Positions 26,929 through 36,616 are shown, counted from the first letter of the stretch. The stretch: 64,000 nucleotides of DNA from Endozoicomonas sp. Mp262 (GCF_025643335.1 NZ_CP092489.1:2150001-2214000); one strand, 5' to 3'. The notes: a model not told the origin generated them from the letters alone. Numbers and translations: made by a program.

Positions 26929-27783
26929 TCAACCCATCAATTGCCCCATGGTAACCCGGTCATGGCCAGCTAAATCCTGCTTTGTTACAACTTCAATATA
27001 CCCCTGGCCAGTCATCAGTTCTGCCACTGCCTGACCCTGGTCATAACCATGCTCAATCAGCAGCCAGCCACCGGGGGGCAAATGGTTTCTGGAATCGCAG
27101 ACAATCTGTCGTATATCCTCCAGACCATCTTTTCCAGAGGCAAGGGCTGAACGAGGTTCAAAACGAACATCGCCCTGAGTCAGGTGATGGTCGTCCTCCC
27201 TGATATAGGGAGGGTTCGTGACAATCATGTCCAGCTTTTTGTCAGCCAGTGGTTGACACCAGCTGCCGGCAAGAAATGAGACATTGTTGATATGATTGAA
27301 ACGGGCATTTTCCTGGGCAGTGGCGAGTGCGCCATGACTTTGATCAACGGCAAGCACTTGCCAGTCCGGTTTTTCACCGGCCAGGGCCAGGGCGATGGCG
27401 CCGCTGCCAGTACCCAGGTCAGCAATGACAGCATTCTGTCTCAGCTGTCTGGATAATGCCAGCTCCACAATCAACTCGGTATCAGGACGGGGAATCAGCA
27501 CCTGGTCATTGACCTTAAGGGTCAAACTCCAGAATTCCCTGGTGCCGGTGAGATAGGCAACAGGTATACCGGTTGCCCGTTGCTCAACAAGTTTCCGGAA
27601 TGCTATCTGGTCTGAGGTGCCGAGTTCTTTTTCTGGCCAGGTAAACAGATAGCTTCTGGGCTGGCCTATAACGTGGCACAGCAGCAGTTCTGCATCAAGA
27701 CGATAACCCTCGTCAGTTAACGCAGAGCTGGCTTGAAGGTGGGCTACAGCCTTATTGAGCAGGCTATCAATTCGGCTGCTCAT
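26929..27783 (-). CDS. prmC: peptide chain release factor N5-glutamine methyltransferase PrmC
   Basis: Methylates the glutamine of the GGQ motif in RF1 and RF2. The 284 residues have an N-terminal helical RF-recognition domain (about 1-80) and a SAM-dependent methyltransferase domain with VIADLGTGSGAIALALA (about 118-134) and the catalytic MIVTNPPYIREDD (about 185-197). The start codon overlaps the prfA stop by one base (TGATG), so it is translationally coupled to its own substrate gene. Third gene of hemA-prfA-prmC. Confidence 0.96.
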   Translation of the reverse strand: MSSRIDSLLNKAVAHLQASSALTDEGYRLDAELLLCHVIGQPRSYLFTWPEKELGTSDQIAFRKLVEQRATGIPVAYLTGTREFWSLTLKVNDQVLIPRPDTELIVELALSRQLRQNAVIADLGTGSGAIALALAGEKPDWQVLAVDQSHGALATAQENARFNHINNVSFLAGSWCQPLADKKLDMIVTNPPYIREDDHHLTQGDVRFEPRSALASGKDGLEDIRQIVCDSRNHLPPGGWLLIEHGYDQGQAVAELMTGQGYIEVVTKQDLAGHDRVTMGQLMG

Positions 27784-28874
27784 CAGGCGTGTTCTTCAGA
27801 AAGGCTGGCCAGTAACTCGGTCTGATGTTCTTGCAGCAGTGGCTGGACAATAGGGTTGAGATCACCTTCGATAATTTCAGGCAGTTTATAAAGTGTCAGG
27901 TTAATACGGTGGTCGGTAACGCGTCCCTGGGGGTAGTTATAGGTGCGTATTCGCTCTGAACGGTCTCCGCTGCCCACAAGACTGCGACGAGTGTCGCTTA
28001 TTTCCCGGGCGGCGGCAGCGTCCTGGGCATCCTGAAGCTTTGCAGACAGCAGCGCCATGGCCTTGGCCTTGTTTTTGTGCTGGGAGCGCTCATCCTGGCA
28101 TTCCACCACAATGCCTGTGGGCAAGTGGGTGATCCGGATGGCGGAGTCTGTGGTGTTGACGTGCTGGCCTCCGGCACCGGAGGAGCGGTAGGTATCGATG
28201 CGCAGGTCTTCTTTGCGAATATCAATGGCTTCCTGCTCATCCGGCTCAGGCATAATGGCAACGGTGCAGGCAGAGGTGTGAATACGTCCCTGGGACTCTG
28301 TTTCAGGGACACGCTGAACCCGGTGGGCACCTGATTCAAACTTAAGGCATTGGTAGACGTCATTGCCCACTACCCGGGTAATGATCTCCCTATAACCGCC
28401 ATGCTCGCCGTCATTGGTGCTGATGACCTCTATTTTCCAGCCTTGCTTTTCGGCATAGCGGGAGTACATACGAAACAGGTCACCTGCAAAAATAGCCGCT
28501 TCATCACCACCGGTACCAGCCCTGATTTCCAGGAAGGTATTGCAACTATCCCGGGGGTCTTTTGGCAGAAGCAGAACCTGTAACTGAGCTTCCAGCACCG
28601 GAATTTGCTCATCACAAAGCTGTAATTCCTCGGCAGCCATTTCAGCCATTTCCGGATCACCTTCCGATAGCATACTTTGGGCTTCTGTTTTATCCGACAG
28701 CACCTGGTCGTAGTCCTGATAAGCTTTTACCACGGGTTCCAGCTCGGAGTATTCCTTGGAAAACTGACGAAATTGATCCTGGTTACTAATAATTTCAGCA
28801 TCGCTGAGCAGCATGCCCAGCTCTTCAAACCTTTCCCGGAGGGTATCCAGTTTGGCAATAATGGATTCTTTCAT
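27783..28874 (-). CDS. prfA: peptide chain release factor 1
   Basis: Recognises UAA and UAG stop codons and triggers release of the peptide. The 363 residues match RF1. The catalytic loop is [20 protein letters not shown] (about 228-247), and the domain around [20 protein letters not shown] (about 116-135) is typical. GGQ is the PrmC target. The gene lies 116 bases downstream of hemA and overlaps prmC by one base. That 116-base gap could hold a minor promoter; I see no clear terminator in it. Confidence 0.97.
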   Translation of the reverse strand: MKESIIAKLDTLRERFEELGMLLSDAEIISNQDQFRQFSKEYSELEPVVKAYQDYDQVLSDKTEAQSMLSEGDPEMAEMAAEELQLCDEQIPVLEAQLQVLLLPKDPRDSCNTFLEIRAGTGGDEAAIFAGDLFRMYSRYAEKQGWKIEVISTNDGEHGGYREIITRVVGNDVYQCLKFESGAHRVQRVPETESQGRIHTSACTVAIMPEPDEQEAIDIRKEDLRIDTYRSSGAGGQHVNTTDSAIRITHLPTGIVVECQDERSQHKNKAKAMALLSAKLQDAQDAAAAREISDTRRSLVGSGDRSERIRTYNYPQGRVTDHRINLTLYKLPEIIEGDLNPIVQPLLQEHQTELLASLSEEHA

Positions 28875-28990
28875 GGTGCTCTGTAAAACGTTATCTATAA
28901 ATCAAGTTGGAAGAGGCGGGGATTTTGCCCGTAAATGAACTGAAAGTCATAACTGTGAGTCTTTAAATATATTCACTGGCTGCCCGGGCT

Positions 28991-30259
28991 TCAGGGCACC
29001 TCCAGGGGGGACTCCCTCAGACCCAGTAACTCTTTTGCCCAGTCAAGGCGCTCTTGCTGCCCGGAGGCAGCCGCTTGCTTTAATTGTATGCTGGGGGAGT
29101 GCATCATTTTATTGGTCAGGGTATGGGCCAGCCTGGTGATGACTTCTTCAGGATCTATACCCTGAATGAGTGCCTGCATGGCTCGCTCAACCTCCTGGCG
29201 GCGAATTTGCTCACAGTTTTCACGGTAGTTGCGCAGCAGGGTGACAGCATCCAGTGATCGGATTTGGGTCATGAAAGTCAGCAGGCCGGACTCAATAATG
29301 CTTTCAGCATGCTCTACCGCACCCTGGCGCTGTTGGAGGTTGTCTTCAATCACATCATGCAAGTCATCCACAGTGTAGAGAAAAATATCCGATAACTCTC
29401 CCACTTCCGGTTCAATGTCCCTTGGAACAGCAATATCTACCATAAACATGGGGCGATGCTTTCGGGCTTTTAAGGCTTTTTCTACAGTACCTTTGCCAAG
29501 TACCGGAGTCTGGCTGGCTGTGGACGCAATCACAATATCAGCTTCTTTGATAATATGAGGCAAGTCTGAAAGTAATACGGCTGTGCCATTGAATTCATCC
29601 GTCAGGATTTGGGCTCGCTCAAGGGTGCGATTGGCAACGATGATGCGTTTCAAACCTTGCCTAAGTAGGTGTCGGGCTACAAGTTGTATGGTTTCCCCTG
29701 CGCCTATTAACAAGGCGGTGTTTTCTGACAGGTCGCTGAATATTTGTTTGGCCAGTTGGGTGGCTGCATAAGCCACAGAAACGGGAAGCTTGCCGATAGT
29801 GGTCTGGGTGCGAACCTGTTTGGCGGTGGAAAAGCTTTGCTGGAATAAGCGATTGAGCAGTTTGCCTGCGGTGCCTGCTTCCCGGGCTATGGCGTAGGCC
29901 GATTTGATCTGGCCGAGAATCTGGGGTTCACCCAGCACCATGGAGTCCAGCCCGCAGGCAACACGCATAATGTGTCTCACGGCTTCCTGCTCGCTGTAAA
30001 TATAAGCATGCTCTGAAACCTGGGCCGCTTCAGCCTGGTGGTAATGGGTTAACCATTCCAGCACCCGCGCGGGTTCTACACTATTAGCACAATAAAGTTC
30101 AGTGCGGTTGCAAGTGGAAAGAATGGCAACTTCTTTGGATCTGATGTATTGCCGGGCATCACGCAGTGCTTCCGGCAGTTGTTCCTGGGAGAAGGCTACC
30201 TGTTCTCTCAGGTTGATCGGCGCTGTTTTGTGGTTGATGCCGGTGGTGAGGTACCCCAT
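28991..30259 (-). CDS. hemA: glutamyl-tRNA reductase
   Basis: First step of the C5 heme pathway: reduces glutamyl-tRNA(Glu) to glutamate-1-semialdehyde. The ATG at 30259 (MGYLTTGINHKTAPINLREQ) is preferred, as GGGAG lies 5-6 bases upstream; an upstream in-frame ATG at 30298 would add 13 residues absent from the family. It encodes 422 residues. The catalytic cysteine is in ILSTCNRTELYC, the NADPH-binding part is LLIGAGETIQLVARHL, and the C-terminal helical dimerisation domain is complete. The N-terminal lysine and arginine region may carry a heme-dependent degradation signal, as in enteric HemA, but I cannot confirm it. First gene of hemA-prfA-prmC. Confidence 0.97.
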   Translation of the reverse strand: MGYLTTGINHKTAPINLREQVAFSQEQLPEALRDARQYIRSKEVAILSTCNRTELYCANSVEPARVLEWLTHYHQAEAAQVSEHAYIYSEQEAVRHIMRVACGLDSMVLGEPQILGQIKSAYAIAREAGTAGKLLNRLFQQSFSTAKQVRTQTTIGKLPVSVAYAATQLAKQIFSDLSENTALLIGAGETIQLVARHLLRQGLKRIIVANRTLERAQILTDEFNGTAVLLSDLPHIIKEADIVIASTASQTPVLGKGTVEKALKARKHRPMFMVDIAVPRDIEPEVGELSDIFLYTVDDLHDVIEDNLQQRQGAVEHAESIIESGLLTFMTQIRSLDAVTLLRNYRENCEQIRRQEVERAMQALIQGIDPEEVITRLAHTLTNKMMHSPSIQLKQAAASGQQERLDWAKELLGLRESPLEVP

Positions 30260-30349
30260 CAGACTCCCGCTGTTGTCATATATACTACTATTATTCACAA
30301 AACTGACTTTGGAAATACAGAAATCATCACTTACAGAGTTGTTATTTAG

Positions 30350-30407
30350 CCCGGATGTTTATGAAATATCCGGGTTAGGGGCTGTTGACAAACGTCAACA
30401 GCCCCTA
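30350..30407. repeat. two adjacent perfect or near-perfect hairpins upstream of hemA
   Basis: Hairpin 1 spans 30350-30374: 11-bp arms starting CCCGGAT with one G-U pair and a 3-base loop. Hairpin 2 spans 30376-30407: TAGGGGCTGTTGAC and its exact complement, 14 bp, with a 4-base loop (AAAC). They lie in the 398-base divergent space between hemA and the TPR gene (30260-30657). They could be part of a hemA leader, a terminator shielding the two operons from each other, or a REP-like repeat. A shorter dyad (CCATAG/CTATGG) lies near 30480-30500. The rest of the spacer shows no other supportable element. Confidence 0.7.
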
Positions 30408-30657
30408 GTGTAGTTATGCTGCCAGGTAAACTGTATCTTCTGTCCTTGACCGGGTATTAACAGAAACTGAACATAAGTTCCATAGTGTCACCCTATGGTT
30501 AACAAACAGGCCTTCCAGCCGATCAATTCTGCAATGGAACGCTTGTAACTGCAAACTCTGTTCGAGTAGACCTGCTGTTATATGTCATCATTGTGTGAGT
30601 GGAAATCCAGTGGGCGGTTTTTCTTTCTTATAACTATCAGGCAAGGGCATTGCATCT

Positions 30658-32385
30658 ATGAGAAGGCGTTTATCACTTATTGTGCTGTTGGCGGCTTCGC
30701 TGCTTTATGGCTGCTCCGTTCAAACAACCAGGCCTGGCAGCCCTGCTGTTGGAGAGGCAGGATCTGATCCGGAACAAAACTATGCCTCTTTTGAACCTGA
30801 TACGCTCTACGATTTGATGGTGGCAGAATTGGGAGGGCAAAGACAGCGCTATGATCTTGCCCTGGGTAATTATCTTAAGCAAGCCCATAAAACCCAGGAC
30901 AAAGGAGTGGCCAAGAGAGCCTACCAGATTGCCAGCTATATCGGGGCAAAACAGGCAGCCCTGGATGCTGCCCTGCTGTGGTCCAGTCTCGATTCTGAAG
31001 ACCCTATAGCGATTAAGGCCAGTGCCCTTGAATTAATGCACAGCGGTGAAGCGGAAGAAGCCGTTAAGCGGATGGCCCAAACCTTGTCCATGGATCCCGA
31101 ATCCGATTTTGAACTGATGGCAACTTATGCGGCAGCAGCGAGTGATGGGAATAAGGATCTGCTGCTATCGGCTTTTAGTGGTGAAGCCAAGCGTTTCCCG
31201 GATAACCGTTCCCTGCTCCTTGGTAAGGCTATACTGCTCCATCAGATGGGTCGTAATGATGAGGCCCTTGCCCAATGTGACCTGTTAATCAGAAAAGACT
31301 CGGAATTTATTAAAGCGCTGATTATCAAGGGACGGATTTTAAACAAGCTGGGTCGTGATGCAGAAGCGGAGAGAATGCTGGCCGATGCCGTCAACAGATA
31401 CCCTGATCGGGTACGGCTCCGGCTGATTTATGCACGGGTATTGGTGCATGGTAATAAACTGGATCTGGCTCGGGAGCAGTTTGAAGCGTTGTTACAGCTA
31501 TCCCCCAATGATGGTGAAATTATTTTATCCCTGGGGCTGATCGCTGTGGACAATAATATGGCCGATGAGGCAGAGGGCTATTTTTCCCGCCTGCTGGCAT
31601 TGGGGCAGAAAAGTAGTACCGCTAATTATTACCTGGGTAAGTTAAGTGAAGGTAAGGGACTTTGGAATAAGGCCCGCCAATATTATATGAGTGTTACCCC
31701 TGGCAAGGAATTTGTAATGTCCCGGGTGTCGTTAACCCAGATGCTGGTTAAACAGGGGCAATGGCAGGAAGCTCGAAAACTGTTGGATCAATCCAGAGCC
31801 TTATACCCTGCCGGTGCTGAAAGTTTGTACATGCTTGAAGGAGAAATACTGGTTAAGCGTGAAGAGTTTAAGGACGCCCGGGCACTGTTTGATTTGGCAG
31901 TGAGTCGGTATCCCAAAAGTATCAACCTGCTTTATTCAAGAGCCATGGTTTTTGAAAAGCTGGATCGAATTAACGAGACAGAAGCTGATTTACGTGAAAT
32001 CCTGGCGATGCAGCCGGACAATGCCGTAGTATTGAACGCGCTGGGCTATACCCTGGTGGACCGTACCAAACGCCTGGAAGAAGCTGAAGCACTGATTAAG
32101 AAAGCGTATAGCCTGAATAAAGAAGATCCAGCCATTATTGATAGCATGGGCTGGCTGCACTATCGCCTGGGCAAGCTTGAATTGGCACAAAAGTATCTTG
32201 AAGAGGCTTATAATAAATTTCCTGATGCGGAAGTGGCCGCTCACCTGGGAGAGGTTTACTGGATGCGGGGGGACAAGGACAAGGCCAGGGTGATCTGGAA
32301 AACAGCCTTGCAAAGCCAGCCAGGTAGTAAGGTGGTCATAGAAACACGGCAGCGTCTGGAAAAAGGCATCGCTGTGACTCAGTAG
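30658..32385 (+). CDS. TPR-repeat lipoprotein upstream of lolB
   Basis: A 575-residue lipoprotein (signal MRRRLSLIVLLAASLLYGC) made of about a dozen tetratricopeptide repeats, such as YLGKLSEGKGLWNKARQYY, AVVLNALGYTLVDRTKRLEE and DPAIIDSMGWLHYRLGKLEL. An equivalent TPR protein lies between hemA and lolB in pseudomonads (PA4667 type). TPR lipoproteins serve as scaffolds at the envelope; the partner is not known. It is followed after 18 bases by lolB, suggesting a joint role or at least joint transcription with the lipoprotein-sorting factor. Confidence 0.88.
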   Translation: MRRRLSLIVLLAASLLYGCSVQTTRPGSPAVGEAGSDPEQNYASFEPDTLYDLMVAELGGQRQRYDLALGNYLKQAHKTQDKGVAKRAYQIASYIGAKQAALDAALLWSSLDSEDPIAIKASALELMHSGEAEEAVKRMAQTLSMDPESDFELMATYAAAASDGNKDLLLSAFSGEAKRFPDNRSLLLGKAILLHQMGRNDEALAQCDLLIRKDSEFIKALIIKGRILNKLGRDAEAERMLADAVNRYPDRVRLRLIYARVLVHGNKLDLAREQFEALLQLSPNDGEIILSLGLIAVDNNMADEAEGYFSRLLALGQKSSTANYYLGKLSEGKGLWNKARQYYMSVTPGKEFVMSRVSLTQMLVKQGQWQEARKLLDQSRALYPAGAESLYMLEGEILVKREEFKDARALFDLAVSRYPKSINLLYSRAMVFEKLDRINETEADLREILAMQPDNAVVLNALGYTLVDRTKRLEEAEALIKKAYSLNKEDPAIIDSMGWLHYRLGKLELAQKYLEEAYNKFPDAEVAAHLGEVYWMRGDKDKARVIWKTALQSQPGSKVVIETRQRLEKGIAVTQ

Positions 32386-32403
32386 ATTTAATAGGAGTAC
32401 CTG

Positions 32404-33117
32404 GTGCTTGTTTCCTCACTAGTAAAAAGTCCAGCTGGCTATAGCTTACCTAATAACCGGCCGGTGACTTCTTCCTTCTGTGTCATTGGGGCTTGGTGGA
32501 CACTTTTCCGACTGGGCTTCATCACTATCCTGGTGGTGCTATCTGGCTGTGCGTCCATGCATAGGGATACGGCTCAACTCAGTGATGCAGCAAAGCAACA
32601 GCGCTGGCAGGATGTGCAAAAACAGTTGTCCGAGATTCAAAACTGGCAGCTTGTTGGTCGGCTTGGCCTGAAAATACCAGGACGATCCGGCTCGCTGTCG
32701 GTAGACTGGTGGCAGCATCCCGAGAGGTTTGCGCTGCTTCTTGACGGCCCTTTTGGTCAGCCTCTGGCTCAGGTTCAGGGAAACCGTCAGGGGGTTATGG
32801 CAACTGTTGCCGGTGAAAGCGAACCGGTTATGGGTCCAACACCGGACTATCTGATGAGGCGGATTACCGGGTGGGATCTTCCTGTCAGCCATCTTCGCTA
32901 TTGGGTTATAGGGCTTCCTGTACCGGGTCTTCAATCAAGGGTTGTTCTCGATGATTCAGGGTACCCAAAGATACTCCACCAAAGTGGCTGGGAAGTGACC
33001 TATCTGTCCTTTCGCCAGGAAAAAGATCTCCGTCTGCCATCCCGGCTGCGAGTCAGTGATGGTGATATTCGCTTAACCCTGGCTATTAACCGCTGGAACT
33101 TGGAAGGGCATAATTAA
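32404..33117 (+). CDS. lolB: outer-membrane lipoprotein receptor LolB
   Basis: Accepts lipoproteins from the periplasmic carrier LolA and inserts them in the outer membrane. The 237 residues begin at GTG with AGGAG about 8 bases upstream. The lipobox is VVLSGC, preceded by an unusually long N-terminus of about 45 residues, so a later start is possible. The mature part has the LolB pattern: WQLVGRLGLKIPGRSGSLSV, LLLDGPFGQPLAQVQGN, a short hydrophobic WDLPVSHLRYWVIGLPVPG and YPKILHQSGWEVTYLSF. It lies between the TPR gene and ispE, as in pseudomonads. Confidence 0.92.
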   Translation: MLVSSLVKSPAGYSLPNNRPVTSSFCVIGAWWTLFRLGFITILVVLSGCASMHRDTAQLSDAAKQQRWQDVQKQLSEIQNWQLVGRLGLKIPGRSGSLSVDWWQHPERFALLLDGPFGQPLAQVQGNRQGVMATVAGESEPVMGPTPDYLMRRITGWDLPVSHLRYWVIGLPVPGLQSRVVLDDSGYPKILHQSGWEVTYLSFRQEKDLRLPSRLRVSDGDIRLTLAINRWNLEGHN

Positions 33118-33147
33118 GGGCTGTTTTATCACCTGAAAGGAAAAAAG

Positions 33148-34005
33148 ATGTATTCCAGACTGGTACTGCCTGCACCCGCTAAAATTAACCGGTTCCTGCA
33201 TATTACGGGCAGAAGAGCCGATGGTTACCACAATTTACAAACCCTTTTTCAGTTTCTGGATTACAGTGATTTACTAACCTTTGAAGCCAGTTCTGAACTG
33301 GTTCTGGAAACCTCGGTACCTGAACTGGATTCTCCAACCAATCTGATAATCAGGGCTGCAAAATTATTACAACAAGTCAGTGGATGTAATAAAGGCGTTA
33401 AAATCACCCTGGATAAACGATTACCCATGGGAGGGGGCGTTGGTGGCGGTAGCTCTGATGCTGCTACCACGCTGGTTGCCTTGAATGTTATCTGGGAGCT
33501 GGGGCTTGATGAAAATGAGCTTGCCGCCCTGGGACTTCAGTTGGGTGCCGATGTGCCCGTCTTTGTCAGGGGCAGAAGTGCATTTGCTGAAGGAGTGGGT
33601 GAGCAACTGACGCCTATGAGTCCCTCTGAACCCTGGTTCCTGGTTTTAACACCGGATGTACATGTTAATACTATGGCCATGTATCAACATGAAGATTTGA
33701 CAAGAGATACTCAGCCTATTAAAGTTTTCGCCGCTATAGATCAACAGGGGCGAAATGATTTTGAGCCTCTGGTTCGCCGTCTTTATCCAGAGGTTGAAAA
33801 AAGTTTAAACCTGCTTGATAATTTCGGACATTCGAGCACCGGGCCAGCCATGATGAGCGGTTCGGGGGCATGCGTATTCGCGCCTTATGCCAGTAAGGAA
33901 GCAGCAGAATCAGTACTGGCGGAACTTGGTTGCAAGGCTAAAGGTTTTGTAGCCTGCGGTATTAATCGCTCACCGCTACAAAGTGCGTTGAGTAGTTACT
34001 TATAG
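33148..34005 (+). CDS. ispE: 4-diphosphocytidyl-2-C-methyl-D-erythritol kinase
   Basis: A GHMP-family kinase that phosphorylates CDP-ME in the methylerythritol phosphate route to isoprenoids. The 285 residues have the substrate motif LPAPAKINRFLHITGRRADG (about 6-25), the ATP-binding glycine-rich loop LPMGGGVGGGSSDAATTLVA (about 91-110) and the C-terminal PAMMSGSGACVFAPY. AAAGGAAA lies before the ATG. It follows lolB by 30 bases and precedes tRNA-Gln. Confidence 0.96.
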   Translation: MYSRLVLPAPAKINRFLHITGRRADGYHNLQTLFQFLDYSDLLTFEASSELVLETSVPELDSPTNLIIRAAKLLQQVSGCNKGVKITLDKRLPMGGGVGGGSSDAATTLVALNVIWELGLDENELAALGLQLGADVPVFVRGRSAFAEGVGEQLTPMSPSEPWFLVLTPDVHVNTMAMYQHEDLTRDTQPIKVFAAIDQQGRNDFEPLVRRLYPEVEKSLNLLDNFGHSSTGPAMMSGSGACVFAPYASKEAAESVLAELGCKAKGFVACGINRSPLQSALSSYL

Positions 34006-34091
34006 CCTTAGGTACTGGAAATCTTGAGTGGTTTTTTTGCTGACAGCGCTGAGTATGTTCAGAATGTGCACGAATTGAGTCATTATTTTAC

Positions 34092-34166
34092 TGGGGTATC
34101 GCCAAGCGGTAAGGCAACGGGTTTTGATCCCGTCATGCGGAGGTTCGAATCCTCCTACCCCAGCCA
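34092..34166 (+). tRNA. tRNA-Gln (anticodon TTG)
   Basis: 75 bases fold into a standard cloverleaf. The acceptor stem TGGGGTA pairs with TACCCCA, discriminator G, and CCA is encoded. The anticodon stem ACGGG/CCCGT holds the loop TTTTGAT, giving anticodon TTG, which reads CAA as glutamine. The T arm is GGAGG TTCGAAT CCTCC. Its place between ispE and prs matches pseudomonads. Confidence 0.97.
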
Positions 34167-34265
34167 TTTTCCTTATTCCCTTCGCATCTTGTTATTTAGC
34201 CATGGTCGGTTGCCCGTCCGTGGTTCTGATTATTTCCACCTACGCCCCCTAAAAGGTAATTTCCT

Positions 34266-35207
34266 GTGTCGAAAATGATGGTGTTCGCCGGTAACTCTAA
34301 TCCGGATTTGGTGCACAAAGTCGTTAATCAGTTGCATATTCCCCTGGGCAAAGCCTATGTTGGCCGGTTCAGTGATGGAGAGGTCGCGGTTGAAATTCAG
34401 GAAAACGTGCGTGGTAGGGATGTTTTTCTTATTCAGTCTACCTGTGTTCCAACCAATGATAATCTGATGGAGCTTCTGGTAATGGCGGATGCCATGAGAC
34501 GCTCCTCTGCCGTTCGGGTAACTGCCGTGTTGCCTTATTTTGGCTATGCCCGTCAGGATCGTCGCCCCCGTTCTACCCGGGTGCCAATCAGTGCCAAGGT
34601 TGTTGCAGATATGATTGCCAGCGTGGGTGTTGACCGTGTGCTGACCGTTGACCTGCATGCGGACCAGATCCAGGGGTTCTTCGATATCCCTGTGGATAAT
34701 ATCTATGGCTCGCCTATTCTGCTTGACGATATTGAACGACAAAACTATGAAGATGCCATTGTTGTATCTCCTGACCATGGTGGTGTAGTTCGTGCCCGTG
34801 CAGTGGCCAAGCGCCTGAATACTGATCTGGCGATTATCGACAAGCGTCGTCCTGAAGCCAATAAAACTGAAGTAATGAACATCATCGGTGATGTTTCCGG
34901 CCGCACCTGTATTCTGGTTGATGATATGGTGGATACTGCGGGTACGCTTTGTCAGGCAGCCGCTGCCCTGAAGGAGAAAGGCGCAAATAAAGTCTACTCT
35001 TATTGCACGCACCCGGTTCTGTCCGGAAGAGCGCTGGAAAATATCGCCAATTCAGAGCTGGATGAACTGGTGGTAACTAACACTATTCCATTAAGCCCTG
35101 CTGCCCAGGCTCTGGGCAAGATCCGTCAGCTGGATATGTCGCCGCTGCTGGCTGAATCTGTGCGCCGGATCAGTAATGCTGAGTCTATCAGTGCTATGTT
35201 CCAGTGA
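34266..35207 (+). CDS. prs: ribose-phosphate pyrophosphokinase
   Basis: Makes PRPP from ribose-5-phosphate and ATP for purine, pyrimidine, histidine, tryptophan and NAD synthesis. The 313 residues contain [20 protein letters not shown] (about 36-55), the ATP loop [40 protein letters not shown] and the PRPP loop [13 protein letters not shown]. The GTG at 34266 gives the family N-terminus [14 protein letters not shown] lies about 10 bases upstream. A rho-independent terminator follows. Confidence 0.97.
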   Translation: MSKMMVFAGNSNPDLVHKVVNQLHIPLGKAYVGRFSDGEVAVEIQENVRGRDVFLIQSTCVPTNDNLMELLVMADAMRRSSAVRVTAVLPYFGYARQDRRPRSTRVPISAKVVADMIASVGVDRVLTVDLHADQIQGFFDIPVDNIYGSPILLDDIERQNYEDAIVVSPDHGGVVRARAVAKRLNTDLAIIDKRRPEANKTEVMNIIGDVSGRTCILVDDMVDTAGTLCQAAAALKEKGANKVYSYCTHPVLSGRALENIANSELDELVVTNTIPLSPAAQALGKIRQLDMSPLLAESVRRISNAESISAMFQ

Positions 35208-35231
35208 TAGCTATTGAAGAACCTTGAAATG

Positions 35232-35259
35232 AAAAGGTACCTGAAGAGGGTGCCTTTTT
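35232..35259 (+). terminator. rho-independent terminator of prs
   Basis: AAAAGGTACC pairs with GGTGCCTTTT (one G-U) around a 7-base loop, then runs into a T-tract, 25 bases after the prs stop. The convergent serpin gene ends 2 bases beyond it. Read from the other side the stem also starts with an A/T run, so it may serve both genes. Confidence 0.85.
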
Positions 35260-35260
35260 A

Positions 35261-36616
35261 TTACCAGGTCATACTGGGTTGTTCAGGCGTTTTGATAATA
35301 GTCGCCTCAAATAAAATGTAGTGGTTTTTTATATGAACGACAAACAGCTTAAACGGATGATTGAATTCAATGGTTTGGGGTTCTATCCTTGCGCAAAAAA
35401 GACCGGCGCCCATCATAGTGGCAGCGGCAGCTTGAACACCAACTTCATCCAGCTCCAGAATAGCTCTTTGAATGATTTTGCTAATGATGAATTCGCTGCC
35501 CACGCAAGCCTGTGAGGATAAGAGGCTGAAATCAGCGAGACCTGGAGTAAATGCACTGCTTAGTATATTTTCTTTTTGCATTAATGCTTTGATGTCCCAC
35601 TCAGATTCCACTTTTAATTTTGGAAGTACTACGTTCTTTCGGGGGGTATGAGGGCTGCTGCTGTCGGTCAGGCTCTTTAATGCGCGTAAACAGACACTGC
35701 TGCTGTTTGAGAAGCATATTTGGTGGCTACCAGCAGGAGGCATGGCGAGTAATACAGCATATTCATAACCTTCAAAAGGCAGCAGAGCAATATTCCATAG
35801 ATAGTCTTCATGAGTTAATGTCCTATGCGCCGCATTTTGGTATTTAACTGCTGGGATAGGCGCCTGCGGTAAAGAAGGAGGAATGCCCTGATCGTGGAAA
35901 TGAAAGTTGGGGGCACTATTCAGTTTTTTGGGCCACTTTGCTTTGAGGAGTACAGTGTTTAAAAGAACAATCTTGGTGGATTCTGGGAGGCGGTCGCTAA
36001 GAATGGCTGGTATTTTATTAGCAGTAGCCTCTTTAACCCAGTTGTTCAGTCTTTCTTTGAAGGCTAGTGAGTGTAATTCTGTAATTTTTTCCAGTTGGCC
36101 AAAACAGTTAGATGATGCTGAATGACCAAGAGCAAGCTTCAGGTCACTAAGATAGTCTTCCTCAAATTCAAACCCATTGGATTGGTCAATAAAAATACCA
36201 TTGGTTACTTTCACAATTCCCGATGAGGTAATGTTCTTGGTTGCTACCGCAAAGCCAAAAAGTATTTTTTTAAGGTCTTCGGGGCTTGCCATGGCTGACG
36301 TAGATCTAAAAAACAGCTGGGAAAACTCATTATTCGTTGAACCTTGCGTTCCCCGGCTGATCATTACAAGAGGGGATAGCAGACTAAAGGGGGAGTAAAT
36401 GTGATTTGCTTCAGACTTTGATTGGAAGGTTGGTTGTGTCATTGCTGCACTTAAATGGCTGGTCATTGGTCCTGTGATTTGGTTTGCGATATCCAGCCAT
36501 TTTTGTTGGGTTAAATCAGGATCATCAGGGTAAGACAAATTAGTAAAGGCTAGTATTGCAACAGTTGTATTAATAAGGGCTATGCTTTTAAGTTTGGTAA
36601 GCTTTGGGGTTTTCAT
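35261..36616 (-). CDS. serpin-family serine protease inhibitor, predicted exported
   Basis: A 451-residue serpin. The N-terminus is basic then hydrophobic (KSIALINTTVAILAFTNLS), a likely Sec signal. The serpin fold is recognised by IYSPFSLLSPLVMISRGTQG (about 73-92), VLLNTVLLKAKW, YAVLLAMPPAGS and the C-terminal FNHPFKLFVVHI. The hinge before the reactive loop (E391 onward, EVGVQAAAATMMGAG) keeps the small residues needed for loop insertion, so inhibition is plausible. Counting as in antithrombin, P1 would be Phe407 and P1' Cys408, predicting a chymotrypsin-like target; Arg410 is an alternative P1. Serpins are scarce in proteobacteria. The gene splits the usual prs-rplY neighbourhood and looks acquired. 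The target could be a host protease or one of the organism's own. Confidence 0.93.
   Translation of the reverse strand: MKTPKLTKLKSIALINTTVAILAFTNLSYPDDPDLTQQKWLDIANQITGPMTSHLSAAMTQPTFQSKSEANHIYSPFSLLSPLVMISRGTQGSTNNEFSQLFFRSTSAMASPEDLKKILFGFAVATKNITSSGIVKVTNGIFIDQSNGFEFEEDYLSDLKLALGHSASSNCFGQLEKITELHSLAFKERLNNWVKEATANKIPAILSDRLPESTKIVLLNTVLLKAKWPKKLNSAPNFHFHDQGIPPSLPQAPIPAVKYQNAAHRTLTHEDYLWNIALLPFEGYEYAVLLAMPPAGSHQICFSNSSSVCLRALKSLTDSSSPHTPRKNVVLPKLKVESEWDIKALMQKENILSSAFTPGLADFSLLSSQACVGSEFIISKIIQRAILELDEVGVQAAAATMMGAGLFCARIEPQTIEFNHPFKLFVVHIKNHYILFEATIIKTPEQPSMTW

Noticed and set aside
34024-34278. 84-residue open frame running through tRNA-Gln
   Set aside because: It covers a certain tRNA gene and the prs leader; a chance frame.
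34230-35012. 260-residue open frame antisense to prs
   Set aside because: It lies entirely opposite a certain housekeeping gene, has no recognisable family and no ribosome binding site; a codon-bias shadow.
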